Origin: Litorimonas sp964490745
Lineage (GTDB): Bacteria; Pseudomonadota; Alphaproteobacteria; Caulobacterales; Maricaulaceae
Direction of reading: 5' to 3'
Length of the DNA stretch: 19,649 bases
NCBI GenBank assembly: GCA_964490745.1
Contig: CAZBDT010000031.1
Location: 1-19,649, forward strand
In this document: one piece after another, positions 5,341-13,398 of the stretch
Layout of the letters: every line of letters starts with the position of its first letter
Numbering within the stretch: position 1 is the first letter of the stretch
Program-made: the position numbers and the translations under genes
Notes under the pieces: generated by a model
What the model saw: only the letters and a program-made list of their open reading frames with translations
Told to the model about the DNA's origin: nothing
Database searches by the model: none

Positions 5341-7047
5341 ATGCACCAAAGATTGAAAACAACCATGGCCCTTATTGGCTTAATGACTTTAGCGGCTTGC
5401 AGCAGTTTCGAACCGGAAGTTTCTGACGCCGCCCTTATTTCTACACCGCAAGGACCAGTCCAAGGCGTAACGACCGAAAACCCCGAAATTTTCAATTTCA
5501 AAGGTCTGCCTTTCGCTGCACCGCCCATAGGGGGTTTACGCTGGGCCGCGCCTGCAACCGCGCCGAGTTGGACTGAAACGCAAATAGCTGACAATTTTGG
5601 TAATAGATGTATGCAGCCCGAAGATGTTGAGGGTGGTTTTTTTGACCGTCTGATCGAAGGCCATGGCTTGAGTGCAGCGAAGAATTTTCTCATTAAGAAG
5701 GCTGTCGCCGCGCAAAAGCCCTCCTCCATGAGTGAGGATTGTCTTTACCTAAATGTCCGCACAGGCAATCTGAACAGCGATAACAAACAGCCCGTCATGG
5801 TTTGGATTCATGGCGGTGGGCATCAATTCGGCTCCGGTGATTTTTCATATTATCAAGCCAATGGCCTTGTTGAAAAAGGTGTGGTCCTCGTCACCATCAA
5901 TTACCGCCTTGGCGTTTTTGGCTATATGGCCCACCCCGCACTCTCTGACGCTGATCCGAATGGCGTGTCCGGCAATTATGGGACTTTAGATCAGATTGCC
6001 GCGCTGGAGTGGGTCCAAAACAATATTGCGGCCTATGGGGGTGACCCTGAAAATGTTACGATCTTTGGCGAAAGCGCGGGTGGCTGGTCCGTCACCGAAA
6101 TGATGGCGAGTCCACTGGCCGCTGGAAAATTTGATAAAGCCATCGCGCAAAGCGGTGCCTCAACCTATCACTTGGGACAAATGGACGGTAACGGCGTTGG
6201 GTGGCCCAGCGGATATGAGATGGGCAAAAAAGTTTCCGATGCACTCGGCCTAAGCTCACCAAGTGCCGCAGATTTGCGCTCTATCCCTGCTGAAAAGATT
6301 ATGGCGAACCTGCCTGAGAAAGCAGATGAAGCCTTCCACCACATTCGGGATGGTTATGTCTTTCCGAAAAATGTGGGGCACGCCTTTCGAGATGGAGATA
6401 TCAACGCCGTACCTTTCCTGACCGGATATAACTCCGATGAAGGCACGTTATTTTTTCCGGACGATCCTCAACCTTCAGTTTGGGAAGATGACATGCCGCG
6501 CAGTGGTCCGGACATGATCGCAAGCCTGAACACACATTATCCGGGCAGAGGGGAAGCCTTAGCAGAGCTTTATGCGCTGAATGAGGACTTTACAGAAGGC
6601 GGAACACAGATGATGGGTGACGAAATCTTTGGTGTAAACATCCGCTATGCGGCGGAAGCAAATGAAGCAGCTGGTTCGCCGTCTTATGTTTATCATTTCT
6701 CTCGCGTTCCACCCTCTGAAAAACAAACACTCGGTGCCTTTCATGCCGCCGAAATTCCCTTTGTTTTTGACAGCTCGGAACCTATTTTAGGTCTGTCTGA
6801 TGATGATAAAGCGCTGACTGATGTGATGGTGACGGCGTGGACGAATTTTGCCAAGGTCGGTCATCCCAATGGCGGAGACCTCCCAAATTGGCCTGAATAT
6901 CAGGGTCAGAATTGGATGCATTTTTCCGGCAATACTGGGCGACCCATCGCTACGCTTGAGACTAATATACGTAAGACGAAGTTAGACGCTTTGGAAGTTG
7001 GTCTCATCCAAAAACTGGATGAATTGGACGCCGAGTTAAATGACTAG
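5341..7047 (+). CDS. Type-B carboxylesterase lipoprotein
   Basis: A 568-residue alpha/beta hydrolase of the carboxylesterase type-B (esterase/cholinesterase-like) family. The first 20 residues are a lipoprotein signal ending in LAAC (Cys20). Family features follow in order: FKGLPFAAPPIGGLRW, EDCLYLNV (124-140 region), the oxyanion loop HGGG (157-160), the nucleophile elbow GESAGG with Ser245, the acid Glu367 (NSDEGTLFF) and the catalytic His468 (GAFHAAEIPFVF). It should hydrolyse carboxylic esters of lipids or xenobiotics in the periplasm. GGGAGAG precedes the ATG by 5 bases. It is divergent from the DadA-like gene (72 bases), and its TAG stop overlaps the stop of the convergent nitrilase gene. 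Confidence 0.95.
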   Translation: MHQRLKTTMALIGLMTLAACSSFEPEVSDAALISTPQGPVQGVTTENPEIFNFKGLPFAAPPIGGLRWAAPATAPSWTETQIADNFGNRCMQPEDVEGGFFDRLIEGHGLSAAKNFLIKKAVAAQKPSSMSEDCLYLNVRTGNLNSDNKQPVMVWIHGGGHQFGSGDFSYYQANGLVEKGVVLVTINYRLGVFGYMAHPALSDADPNGVSGNYGTLDQIAALEWVQNNIAAYGGDPENVTIFGESAGGWSVTEMMASPLAAGKFDKAIAQSGASTYHLGQMDGNGVGWPSGYEMGKKVSDALGLSSPSAADLRSIPAEKIMANLPEKADEAFHHIRDGYVFPKNVGHAFRDGDINAVPFLTGYNSDEGTLFFPDDPQPSVWEDDMPRSGPDMIASLNTHYPGRGEALAELYALNEDFTEGGTQMMGDEIFGVNIRYAAEANEAAGSPSYVYHFSRVPPSEKQTLGAFHAAEIPFVFDSSEPILGLSDDDKALTDVMVTAWTNFAKVGHPNGGDLPNWPEYQGQNWMHFSGNTGRPIATLETNIRKTKLDALEVGLIQKLDELDAELND

Positions 7048-7994
7048 TCTCTAAAAATCGTCGTCGTTTGCCGACGGCGATCCACGGTGAGCTGCGTCAC
7101 ATCAGGTCGGGAATAATGCCCTGCCGGATCAAAATTCTGACGCTCTCGGCGCACAAAGGCGGGGTCCAATTCGCAATAGCGAATCCCCGTCTTTCCAATA
7201 ATCGGTTCTAATACCCAAGACCCGTCCGGAGCCGCAACACAAGACCCGCCATTGGCAGGCATAGCGCTGAGGCTCGCCCTTATGTCATCTGCAAAAGGTG
7301 TGTCATCGCGGACATCGGATGAACGCATAATGGCAGACACGGATACGCAATAGCTCCGCCCCTCTTTCGCCAAGACGGGCGTAAGATCAGCCGTATTGCG
7401 GTCGCTGCCCGGCCATCCCATGACATGTAAATCTTCGCCCTGAGCATAAAGCGCAGCCCGCGCCAGCGGCATCCAGTTTTCCCAACAGTTCAGCCCACCC
7501 ACAGTAAAAGCCCCTAATCGGTGGGTCACGAGACCATTGCCATCACCGGGTGACCAGACCAATCGCTCTTCATAGGTCGGTTGCAGCTTGCGGTGAACGG
7601 ACTGAATTGTGCCGGATTTGTCGATGTACACATAGGAACAATAAAGCGAATGCCCTGTCCGATTACGCGGACGTTCAATAATGCCGAGGTAACAAGCCAT
7701 ATCCGCGGCCTTCAGCGCGGCACAGACTTTGTTCAAATGACCGTCTTCAATAATGACAGCCTGATCTGAGTAGTGGGCGAAAATCGCCTTTTGCCGATCA
7801 TTATTGAAATTTGCGCCGCCTGTGCCGTCGAGCCAAAAGGGATAACCCGGAACAAAACTCTCAGAGAAAACGATCAGATCCGCCTTTTCTTTAGCGGCTG
7901 TTTTAATCGTTTTTTTCACTTGTGCCAGACCCTTATCACGAGACAGCCAGATCGGCGCAAGTTGAGGTAAGGCAAGTTTGAGGAAGTCAGTCAT
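7044..7994 (-). CDS. Nitrilase-family carbon-nitrogen hydrolase
   Basis: A 316-residue member of the nitrilase superfamily, closest by motif to true nitrilases (branch 1). The catalytic triad is visible: Glu45 (FSESFVPGYP), Lys136 (HRKLQPTYEERLVW) and Cys170 (GLNCWENWMPL). A second Glu at 143 matches the extra conserved glutamate of the family. The likely reaction is hydrolysis of a nitrile to a carboxylic acid and ammonia; the natural substrate is not evident. AGAGGG lies before the ATG. It shares the four bases CTAG (7044-7047) with the convergent carboxylesterase: each strand reads TAG there. Confidence 0.93.
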   Translation of the reverse strand: MTDFLKLALPQLAPIWLSRDKGLAQVKKTIKTAAKEKADLIVFSESFVPGYPFWLDGTGGANFNNDRQKAIFAHYSDQAVIIEDGHLNKVCAALKAADMACYLGIIERPRNRTGHSLYCSYVYIDKSGTIQSVHRKLQPTYEERLVWSPGDGNGLVTHRLGAFTVGGLNCWENWMPLARAALYAQGEDLHVMGWPGSDRNTADLTPVLAKEGRSYCVSVSAIMRSSDVRDDTPFADDIRASLSAMPANGGSCVAAPDGSWVLEPIIGKTGIRYCELDPAFVRRERQNFDPAGHYSRPDVTQLTVDRRRQTTTIFRD

Positions 7995-8060
7995 AACGGC
8001 CCTCTAGCCCGCCTCAAGGATATGACCCAAGAGAAAGTTGAACACCTTTTCGTGTAGCTA

Positions 8061-8152
8061 GAGCAATTTGCGTTTAAGTGAGATCACATAAAGCTTTAAA
8101 AAATGGGCGAATAAGGCCCAATTTTTGAGTCCAAATTAACGCAAAATACTCT
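8061..8152. repeat. 92-bp palindromic repeat, copy B
   Basis: This copy is the same length as copy A and about 85% identical. It lies between the nitrilase gene start and the 3' end of the gene at 8156, ending only three bases from that TAA stop. The end inverted repeats (GAGCAATTTGCGTTTA against GAGTATTTTGCGTTA on the other strand) are better conserved here. The inner TGGGC/GCCCA hairpin is followed by TTTTTT on the minus strand, so it can terminate the upstream minus-strand gene. Confidence 0.85.
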
Positions 8153-8155
8153 GGA

Positions 8156-8464
8156 TTAAAGTGTTTTGCGGAGCGTTTGGGGCGTCACGCGCGGAATGCG
8201 CTCCAATTCGCCCTCAACTTCCATATTCAGCTTTACAGTCGTGACATGCCATTTCAGTGAACCTAATTTTGCCAACTGATTGCTGGTTAGGACCTCTTGG
8301 ACATGATCTGCTAATTCCATAAAGGGCAGTTGTCCGTCTTCAGTCTCCTCCAAGACATCAAAAATAGCGCGGCGCACACACTCATATTTCCAGCGTGGTA
8401 TTCGGGTTGCCCCATCGCGTCCCTTAGTCGGTGTGTAACAGGCGACTTTGTCGTCTTCGCTCAT
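8156..8464 (-). CDS. Small conserved protein, DUF6958-like
   Basis: A 102-residue soluble protein with no signal peptide. It resembles a family of small bacterial proteins (I believe DUF6958) having a YTPTKGRDGATRIPRWKYE motif near residues 10-30, then helix FMELADHVQEVL, a KLGSLKWHVTTVKLNMEVEGELERIP segment (about residues 66-91) and a basic end (PQTLRKTL). The pattern of helices followed by a beta-wing-like stretch suggests a winged-helix fold, possibly DNA-binding, but this is inference. AAGGAG sits 8 bases before the ATG. It is a single gene whose likely terminator is repeat copy B. Confidence 0.75.
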   Translation of the reverse strand: MSEDDKVACYTPTKGRDGATRIPRWKYECVRRAIFDVLEETEDGQLPFMELADHVQEVLTSNQLAKLGSLKWHVTTVKLNMEVEGELERIPRVTPQTLRKTL

Positions 8465-8557
8465 GCCACCTACTCCTTATCGTCTCCCTTATTACCCTGC
8501 GCAGTATAAATCCGTAAATCACCTTTGCGAAACAAAAAATCGGGGTTAGAGCGTGAT

Positions 8558-9040
8558 ATGCGTATTTTTCAATTTATTATAGTCGCGGCCGTCTTTTTTC
8601 TCTCTGCGTGTTCAGGCGAAAAGCCCGTTGAAAAGGCCATTCTAGGCACTTGGGTTCAAGATACGCCAACGTCTATGACCGTGAATGGGTTGCAAACGAC
8701 AACTGCGGATACAGTCCTGCGCATTCAGAAAAATGGGAAAGTTCATCTCACCCGGAATTTGGATATTATAGGACAAGGCCTCCCCGCTGAGGGTGTGAAA
8801 GTCAGCCTTGAATTACGCGGGTCTTGGGAATTGTCGGGCGAACAACTCGTTCAAGCGCAAGACACGGCCCTCGTTATGCCGCGCACATCTGACGGGACAG
8901 CCCGACAATGGGCAGATCAGTTACAAGCCCAAGCCGAACAAAGCCCACCGACAACGAAAGACATTATCGCGGTCGATAAGAATCAACTCATTCTGCAAGA
9001 TCAAGATACAGGCACAACAGATGTCTATCGTCGGAAGTGA
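8558..9040 (+). CDS. Lipocalin-like lipoprotein
   Basis: A protein of about 160 residues starting MRIFQFIIVAAVFF with an LSAC lipobox, so a predicted lipoprotein. Near the start of the mature part is ILGTWVQ, a pattern typical of lipocalin-like domains, followed by alternating strands (VLRIQKNGKVHLT, VSLELRGSWELSGEQLV) and a polar, Gln-rich tail ending in DVYRRK. I chose the ATG at 8558. The upstream TTG at 8525 would add a basic 11-residue leader that spoils the signal peptide. The ribosome site is weak. Function is unknown. The methyltransferase gene starts 27 bases after the stop, so they probably share a transcript. Confidence 0.8.
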   Translation: MRIFQFIIVAAVFFLSACSGEKPVEKAILGTWVQDTPTSMTVNGLQTTTADTVLRIQKNGKVHLTRNLDIIGQGLPAEGVKVSLELRGSWELSGEQLVQAQDTALVMPRTSDGTARQWADQLQAQAEQSPPTTKDIIAVDKNQLILQDQDTGTTDVYRRK

Positions 9041-9067
9041 TGACACAAAACCAGGGCTGGGGAGAGA

Positions 9068-9679
9068 ATGGGGTTTTACGAAAAATATATTTTACCCTGC
9101 TGCTTGGATAAGGCCTGCAGCATTGGTCCGATAGAAAAACAACGTGCCAAAGTTGTCCCTTTCGCTACGGGCCATGTTATAGAAATCGGGATCGGGTCCG
9201 GCCTGAACTTGCCCCATTACGATTCAACAAAAATTGAGAAAGTCACAGGTGTTGATCCGGATGAATACATCTGGAAACGCAGTCAGAAACGGCGTGACGC
9301 CGCAAAATTTCCCGTCGAGCGGATTGGTCTTTCCGGTGAAGAGATTCCGATGTCAGAAAACAGCGTCGACACAGTCGTCGTGACCTATAGCCTTTGCACC
9401 ATTCCGGACCCTGTCAAAGCTCTGCGTGAAATGCGGCGTGTTCTCAAACCCGGCGGCGATATATTATTCTGCGAACATGGAAAGTCGTCTGAGCCAAGAA
9501 TTGTGAAATGGCAAAACCGGATTGATCCGATCTGGTCAAAACTAGCGGGTGGCTGTCACAGCGGTCGGGATATACCTGACCTCATCGCGCAGGCTGGGCT
9601 GGAAACAACCGAACTCTATCAAGGCTATATTCCTGGCCCCAAAATCTTGGCCTATAATTATTGGGGTCGTGCGCATTAG
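9068..9679 (+). CDS. Class I SAM-dependent methyltransferase (METTL7-like)
   Basis: A 203-residue methyltransferase of the UbiE/COQ5-like Methyltransf_11 fold. Motif I is VIEIGIGSGLNL (37-48), the acidic motif II is GVDPDEY, motif III/IV is VDTVVVTYSLCTIPDP, and LREMRRVLKPGGDILFCEHG is the post-strand-4 loop. The short FYEKYILPCCLDKACS start and the HSGRDIPDLIAQAGL segment resemble the METTL7/TMT1-like group. The substrate is probably a small hydrophobic molecule or phospholipid, but this is inference. GGGGAGAG lies directly before the ATG. Its TAG stop overlaps by four bases the TAA stop of the convergent AraC gene. Confidence 0.9.
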   Translation: MGFYEKYILPCCLDKACSIGPIEKQRAKVVPFATGHVIEIGIGSGLNLPHYDSTKIEKVTGVDPDEYIWKRSQKRRDAAKFPVERIGLSGEEIPMSENSVDTVVVTYSLCTIPDPVKALREMRRVLKPGGDILFCEHGKSSEPRIVKWQNRIDPIWSKLAGGCHSGRDIPDLIAQAGLETTELYQGYIPGPKILAYNYWGRAH

Positions 9680-10695
9680 TCTGTGACTTCCGCTTGTTGC
9701 CGTCTCCACTCTGACGGCGTCATACCAAACCAACGTGAAAATGCACGGTTCATTGCGGCTTGATCATTATAGGCCAGCCCGATAGCGATTTCTGAAAAGC
9801 TCTGTCCTTTTTCATGTTTTTCGATGAACATAGATTTGCGTGCGCGATCAAGGCGTTGACGCATCCCCTCCGGGCTTTCTTTTAACTTGGCCCGTAATGT
9901 AGACGTATTCATCCCAAGCCTCTGCGCAACAATTTCAGATGAAACTTGTCCGGACTCGATAGCCCCTCGAATGGCAGCTGTAACAGCGCGTTCGAAAGAT
10001 TGCGCGGCCATTTGCAGTCCTAAGATTTTATCCAATTTGACTTGCGCTTTCGTCAATCTTTCCGGATCATAAGTCGTGATTGTTTGCGACATCGAATTTT
10101 CTGAAAATTCCAAACGACATTTTTCAGACTCATAATTGATTTGGGACTGAAATATTTCATTATGCAAATGATTATCTTCAGGCTCTGCATAAGGAAGGCA
10201 AGCGGATAGAATTTTCTCTCCTGACCCCCAACTTAACCATCGATATGTCGTCACATAAGACGCCATAATCATATCTGTAATGGGCCGATACCGCTCCACA
10301 TTAAAATAATGGGGGAGAAAGCACATATGATGACGACCATTAGGATCGATTTTATATTCAGCGTGGCCCGCATCTATTGCAATTTTCTGATAACGATCAT
10401 TCATAAGAATGACGTCCTTCAGATTTTCACAATAGGCATAAATACCTCCCGTTTGTCCAAAAGTTCCAACGCGAAATTTATACCCTAATCGTAGCGCTAT
10501 ATTCGGATCCGATGTGACATCTGCTGCTACATGGAGACAATCAACAAATGGATCTAAGCTCATCCTATTAGACAAGTTACCTAATCTGGCGGGATCAATC
10601 TTTAAGACATCCAAAGCTTGATCTATTCCAAAACCCAGCGAGTCCAGAATATCTAAATTCACTTTCAGGAAACGGTGCGACAACGTCATTTTCAT
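9676..10695 (-). CDS. AraC-family transcriptional regulator
   Basis: About 339 residues. The N-terminal 200 residues match the Arabinose-binding-type regulatory domain of AraC regulators such as OruR (features: LGNLSNRMSLDPFVDCLHVA, PNIALRLGYKFRVGTFG). The C-terminal 100 residues hold two helix-turn-helix units: SSEIVAQRLGMNTSTLRAKL and SFSEIAIGLAYNDQAAMNRA, then the AraC signature FSRWFGMTPSEWRRQ. It should activate or repress genes in response to a small ligand. I used the ATG at 10695; the frame extends to a TTG at 10710, and another ATG is at 10689. It lies immediately downstream of the four-gene catabolic operon on the same strand, separated by an AT-rich gap, and is the best candidate for that operon's regulator. 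Confidence 0.9.
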   Translation of the reverse strand: MKMTLSHRFLKVNLDILDSLGFGIDQALDVLKIDPARLGNLSNRMSLDPFVDCLHVAADVTSDPNIALRLGYKFRVGTFGQTGGIYAYCENLKDVILMNDRYQKIAIDAGHAEYKIDPNGRHHMCFLPHYFNVERYRPITDMIMASYVTTYRWLSWGSGEKILSACLPYAEPEDNHLHNEIFQSQINYESEKCRLEFSENSMSQTITTYDPERLTKAQVKLDKILGLQMAAQSFERAVTAAIRGAIESGQVSSEIVAQRLGMNTSTLRAKLKESPEGMRQRLDRARKSMFIEKHEKGQSFSEIAIGLAYNDQAAMNRAFSRWFGMTPSEWRRQQAEVTD

Positions 10696-11016
10696 GTGAT
10701 TAGCACCCAAACTCTGGGCTTAAGCTACATTGCACACATGTTTCTAATTGTTGATTTGTCAATTTTTCACTCAAAATTTGTTATTTTTACCATATAGAAC
10801 TCTTCAAAAATGACAAATTTTTATTGCGTCTATGACAATATTTCCTGTGTGGTTCCCCTATAGATGTTGTGTGGGGCAACCATGTTGCGTTTGTGGTTAA
10901 GATTGGGGCGTTAATTAAATCTGACACAACAAATATGGCACAAGGCGCGAGGTTTGATTTGGGGCGCAATTAAACCTTGCGCTTTACACATTATTATTTC
11001 TTATAACGTACTAATC
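10696..11016. promoter_or_regulatory. AT-rich intergenic region upstream of the AraC gene
   Basis: There is no credible gene in this 321-base stretch. It contains a motif TGACAA at 10811-10816 and 10833-10838, its inverse TTGTCA at 10756-10761, and a partial copy TGACA at 10922-10926. It also holds a GGTTCCCC/GGGGCAACC imperfect inverted repeat (10851-10858 with 10873-10881) and the large hairpin at 10942-10985. It must carry the AraC gene promoter and the 3' end of the catabolic operon. The repeated motif could be an autoregulatory operator, which is a guess. Confidence 0.5.
10942..10985 (+). other. Long hairpin between operon and regulator
   Basis: An 18-bp stem with an eight-base loop (TGGGGCGC). 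The arms run 10942-10959 and 10968-10985, with core pairs GCGC/GCGC, AGGTTT/AAACCT and ATT/AAT. Three of the pairs are G-U on the plus strand and become A-C mismatches on the minus strand. This favours function as plus-strand RNA, although the flanking operon is on the minus strand. There is no good U-tract, so it is not a classic terminator. Confidence 0.55.
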
Positions 11017-11850
11017 TCAGCTTGATTTGACCTTAGGCAAGTCTTGGAAATTACCCGGGCGTTTTTGCTTGCCAGCCATCATCGCCTCCATCATTTCCGA
11101 CGGAATAAGCATCGACATATTCCAAACCGCAATATTATCGAGCGCGTCTGCCGTGCTGTGATCGCGGGAATAGGTTATGGCGCGTTTGCAGCCATAGACG
11201 GCGAGAGGGGGCTTTGACGCGATCTCACGCGCCGTCTCCATAACGGCGGCCAACATGCTCTCATGATCCGGATAGATTTCATTATAAAGCCCGCGAGACT
11301 TGCATTCCTGCGCCCCCATTTTCCGTCCCGTATAGGCCAACTCGCGCACGAGGCCCTCGGGCATATGATTTAAAATACGCGGAAAGGTTCCGACATCGGC
11401 GGTCATACCGACATTAATTTCATAGATTGTAATAAAGCTGTCTTCCGTCCCGTAGCGCATATCGCAAGCGGTCATGAGGTCGACACCGCCACCGTAACAT
11501 CCGCCTTGAATAGCGACGAGAACCGGGATGCGGCAGGATTCAAGAGATGAAAGTGAGGCTTGTAAACGTTGAACGCTCGCATAGAATTGCAATCCATATT
11601 GCGGGTGGTTCTTGTCCTGTGTCCCGCCAATATCGGTTTGGAACATACCAACATCAATGCCCGCACAAAAGACGGGACCTGTCGAAGACAGAACAATCAC
11701 CCGCGCTTTCGCATTTTCGTCAATATCTTTGACGATTTCGGGGAGTTCCGTCCAAAATTCGGAAATCATGGCATTGCGCTTTTCCGGGCGGTTCATAATG
11801 ATATGCGCGATCCCGTCCGCGATCTGAACATCAAAACAAGTGTGAGACAT
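11017..11850 (-). CDS. Enoyl-CoA hydratase/isomerase, ECH1-like dienoyl-CoA isomerase
   Basis: A 277-residue crotonase-superfamily enzyme. The oxyanion-hole segments are FCAGIDVGMF (61-70) and GCYGGGVDLMTACDMRY (117-133). The active-site acids match those of delta3,5-delta2,4-dienoyl-CoA isomerase (ECH1), namely Asp124, Glu144 and Asp152 in YEINVGMTADVGT. The later segments YSRDHSTADALDNIAVWNMSM and ELAYTGRKMGAQE also resemble mammalian ECH1 strikingly. It would shift double bonds in unsaturated acyl-CoAs. It is the last gene of a four-gene operon. Its AGGAG ribosome site overlaps the TAG stop of the DUF2855 gene (9-base gap), indicating translational coupling. Confidence 0.92.
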   Translation of the reverse strand: MSHTCFDVQIADGIAHIIMNRPEKRNAMISEFWTELPEIVKDIDENAKARVIVLSSTGPVFCAGIDVGMFQTDIGGTQDKNHPQYGLQFYASVQRLQASLSSLESCRIPVLVAIQGGCYGGGVDLMTACDMRYGTEDSFITIYEINVGMTADVGTFPRILNHMPEGLVRELAYTGRKMGAQECKSRGLYNEIYPDHESMLAAVMETAREIASKPPLAVYGCKRAITYSRDHSTADALDNIAVWNMSMLIPSEMMEAMMAGKQKRPGNFQDLPKVKSS

Positions 11851-11859
11851 AAGGCGCTC

Positions 11860-12948
11860 CTAAAGCGAGAAAAGATAGCCTTTGGACGGGCCGCTTTGGC
11901 CGTTCAAAAGATCTTTGTAATTATTTAAAACAGCTTCGATTCCACTCTCTTTCTCAATGGTCAGCCAATCTTTGGCGCTATCAAGAAACGGCATCCACCG
12001 CGCACCAAGATTTTCCGCAAAGCCTGCCTGCCCCCAATCTCCAATGCGTTTCTTGGCGCGGTCAGGGGCGAAGAAAAAGGCCGTCGGTGTGGCTGTGCGT
12101 TTAGGTGGGGCTTTGGCAGCCTCTTGCCAATGCGAAATTCCAACGCGGCAGATATAGGTCAGATTTTCTTCGAAATGATCTTCCAGCGTTCGGATGACGC
12201 CCATATTACCGGACATATCGACGATCACTGTTTTCACATCCGGGTTCATATCCGTGATCGTGTCATAAGGGAAAACGTCGTTGTAAAACCCGGTGCCCTC
12301 AACAAAATCTTTATTGCCTTCAGACGTCAATCCCACCACGGGCAACTTGCCTCTGGCTTTTAAACAATAGGCCGTACCCAGCGCCGTTTTCGATGAGGCG
12401 GAGAGGAGCAAGACCTGTTCGGCGTCGAAAAAATCTTCATCGGCGAGGAAGTCATCAATCAAATAGCTCGTTGTGAAAAGCGGACGTAAAACCGGCTGCA
12501 GCTCTTTATGCACGGCGTAGCTGGAGTCTGCCGCTGTAAAACTATAATTGCTATAGAGACTGTGTAATCCGGAGCGATGGTCGGCAATATCCGTGAAGCC
12601 ATGTTTGGATAGACGACCGGGTTGCATATCCATGGATTTGGCAATCGGGAAAAATCCGTAAAGTTCCGTTCCCGCATCAATTCCGGGGAAACGGGACTCG
12701 CGCACAATACCGTATCCCCAGACCGGCATACGGCCTTGGCCCTTATCTTGGGTCAAATCATAAGCCGTTGGGTCAAAGACAGACCAATATCCAATCTGGT
12801 CGCCCGTCACCATATAGGTCACATTATTCGCCGTAAGTGCGAAAGGCCCGATATCGACACGGATTTGCCCATCGGGCAACGCGCCTTCATCATAATTGAC
12901 AATCGCAACGTCGCCAAAATCCGTCTTATTTACGAGCAGGGTTTGCAT
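11860..12948 (-). CDS. DUF2855 family MDR-like protein
   Basis: A 362-residue cytosolic protein of the DUF2855 family. The N-terminus (IRVDIGPFALTANNVTYMVTG) and the middle block MPVWGYGIVRESR...AGTELYGFFPIA resemble the catalytic GroES-like domain of medium-chain (quinone oxidoreductase) reductases. A Rossmann-like segment follows (VLLLSASSKTALGTAYCLK, then VVGLTS). No zinc ligands are apparent. A reductase acting on a conjugated carbonyl or acyl thioester is plausible but unproven. The ribosome site is weak (CGGA about 7 bases before ATG) and the gene starts 12 bases after DUF1330, so it is probably translated by coupling within the operon. Confidence 0.85.
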   Translation of the reverse strand: MQTLLVNKTDFGDVAIVNYDEGALPDGQIRVDIGPFALTANNVTYMVTGDQIGYWSVFDPTAYDLTQDKGQGRMPVWGYGIVRESRFPGIDAGTELYGFFPIAKSMDMQPGRLSKHGFTDIADHRSGLHSLYSNYSFTAADSSYAVHKELQPVLRPLFTTSYLIDDFLADEDFFDAEQVLLLSASSKTALGTAYCLKARGKLPVVGLTSEGNKDFVEGTGFYNDVFPYDTITDMNPDVKTVIVDMSGNMGVIRTLEDHFEENLTYICRVGISHWQEAAKAPPKRTATPTAFFFAPDRAKKRIGDWGQAGFAENLGARWMPFLDSAKDWLTIEKESGIEAVLNNYKDLLNGQSGPSKGYLFSL

Positions 12949-12960
12949 AATATATCCGTA

Positions 12961-13380
12961 TTAAAAAATAGAGCCGCCATCACAGGCGATCAGAAGCTGA
13001 CCCGCAAGACCCGCTTTTCTGTGTTTATGTATCTTTCGGTAAGCCTCAGAGCTGACTGTGGCGAACATCGTTTTCGCATCAGGATAGCGGAAAATGGCGA
13101 CGGCGTCCCACTCGCCCTCACCCTGCCCGATCAACCAGGAGCCCATTTTTCCGCCAAAGACGGAATGCGCCCCTTCAATATTTTGGGATGCCACCATTTT
13201 ACCAAAAGCTTCGCCATATCGGGCATAGGCTTCCGCGCCGGAAATATCCTCGCCGTCTTTATAAGTCGCCTGGTCTTTGAATTTGAGCAGGTTCAGCATG
13301 TAAACCGGCTGCCCATCGGGATGGTTGGCGAGGAAGGCTTGCACCTGTTCCGGTAAAGGATCGATAGCGTTTTCAGTCAT
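12961..13380 (-). CDS. DUF1330 family protein
   Basis: A 139-residue protein with the DUF1330 dimeric alpha-beta barrel pattern: PVYMLNLLKFKDQA (25-38), a helix with AYARYGEAFGKMV, the strand/loop GAHSVFGGKMGSWLIGQGEGEWDAVAIFRYPD, and the helix FATVSSEAYRKIHKHRKAGLAG. Proteins of this fold are often small ligand-binding or cofactor-independent enzymes; the exact activity is unknown. The position second in the operon, between an SDR and a DUF2855 reductase (gaps of 18 and 12 bases), suggests a role in the same pathway. Confidence 0.87.
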   Translation of the reverse strand: MTENAIDPLPEQVQAFLANHPDGQPVYMLNLLKFKDQATYKDGEDISGAEAYARYGEAFGKMVASQNIEGAHSVFGGKMGSWLIGQGEGEWDAVAIFRYPDAKTMFATVSSEAYRKIHKHRKAGLAGQLLIACDGGSIF

Positions 13381-13398
13381 AATATGTCGCGCTCAGCC

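Noticed and set aside
5241..5729. 162-codon minus-strand frame over the start of the carboxylesterase gene
   Set aside because: It lies opposite the signal peptide and first conserved motifs of a clear enzyme gene and has no recognisable features.
8808..9134. 108-codon plus-strand frame bridging the lipoprotein and methyltransferase genes
   Set aside because: It is a frame-shifted reading of both genes with no ribosome site or family similarity.
12622..13356. 244-codon plus-strand open frame opposite the DUF1330 and DUF2855 genes
   Set aside because: It spans two well-supported genes and the gap between them on the other strand, shows no family pattern, and is rich in residues expected from antisense reading of such genes.
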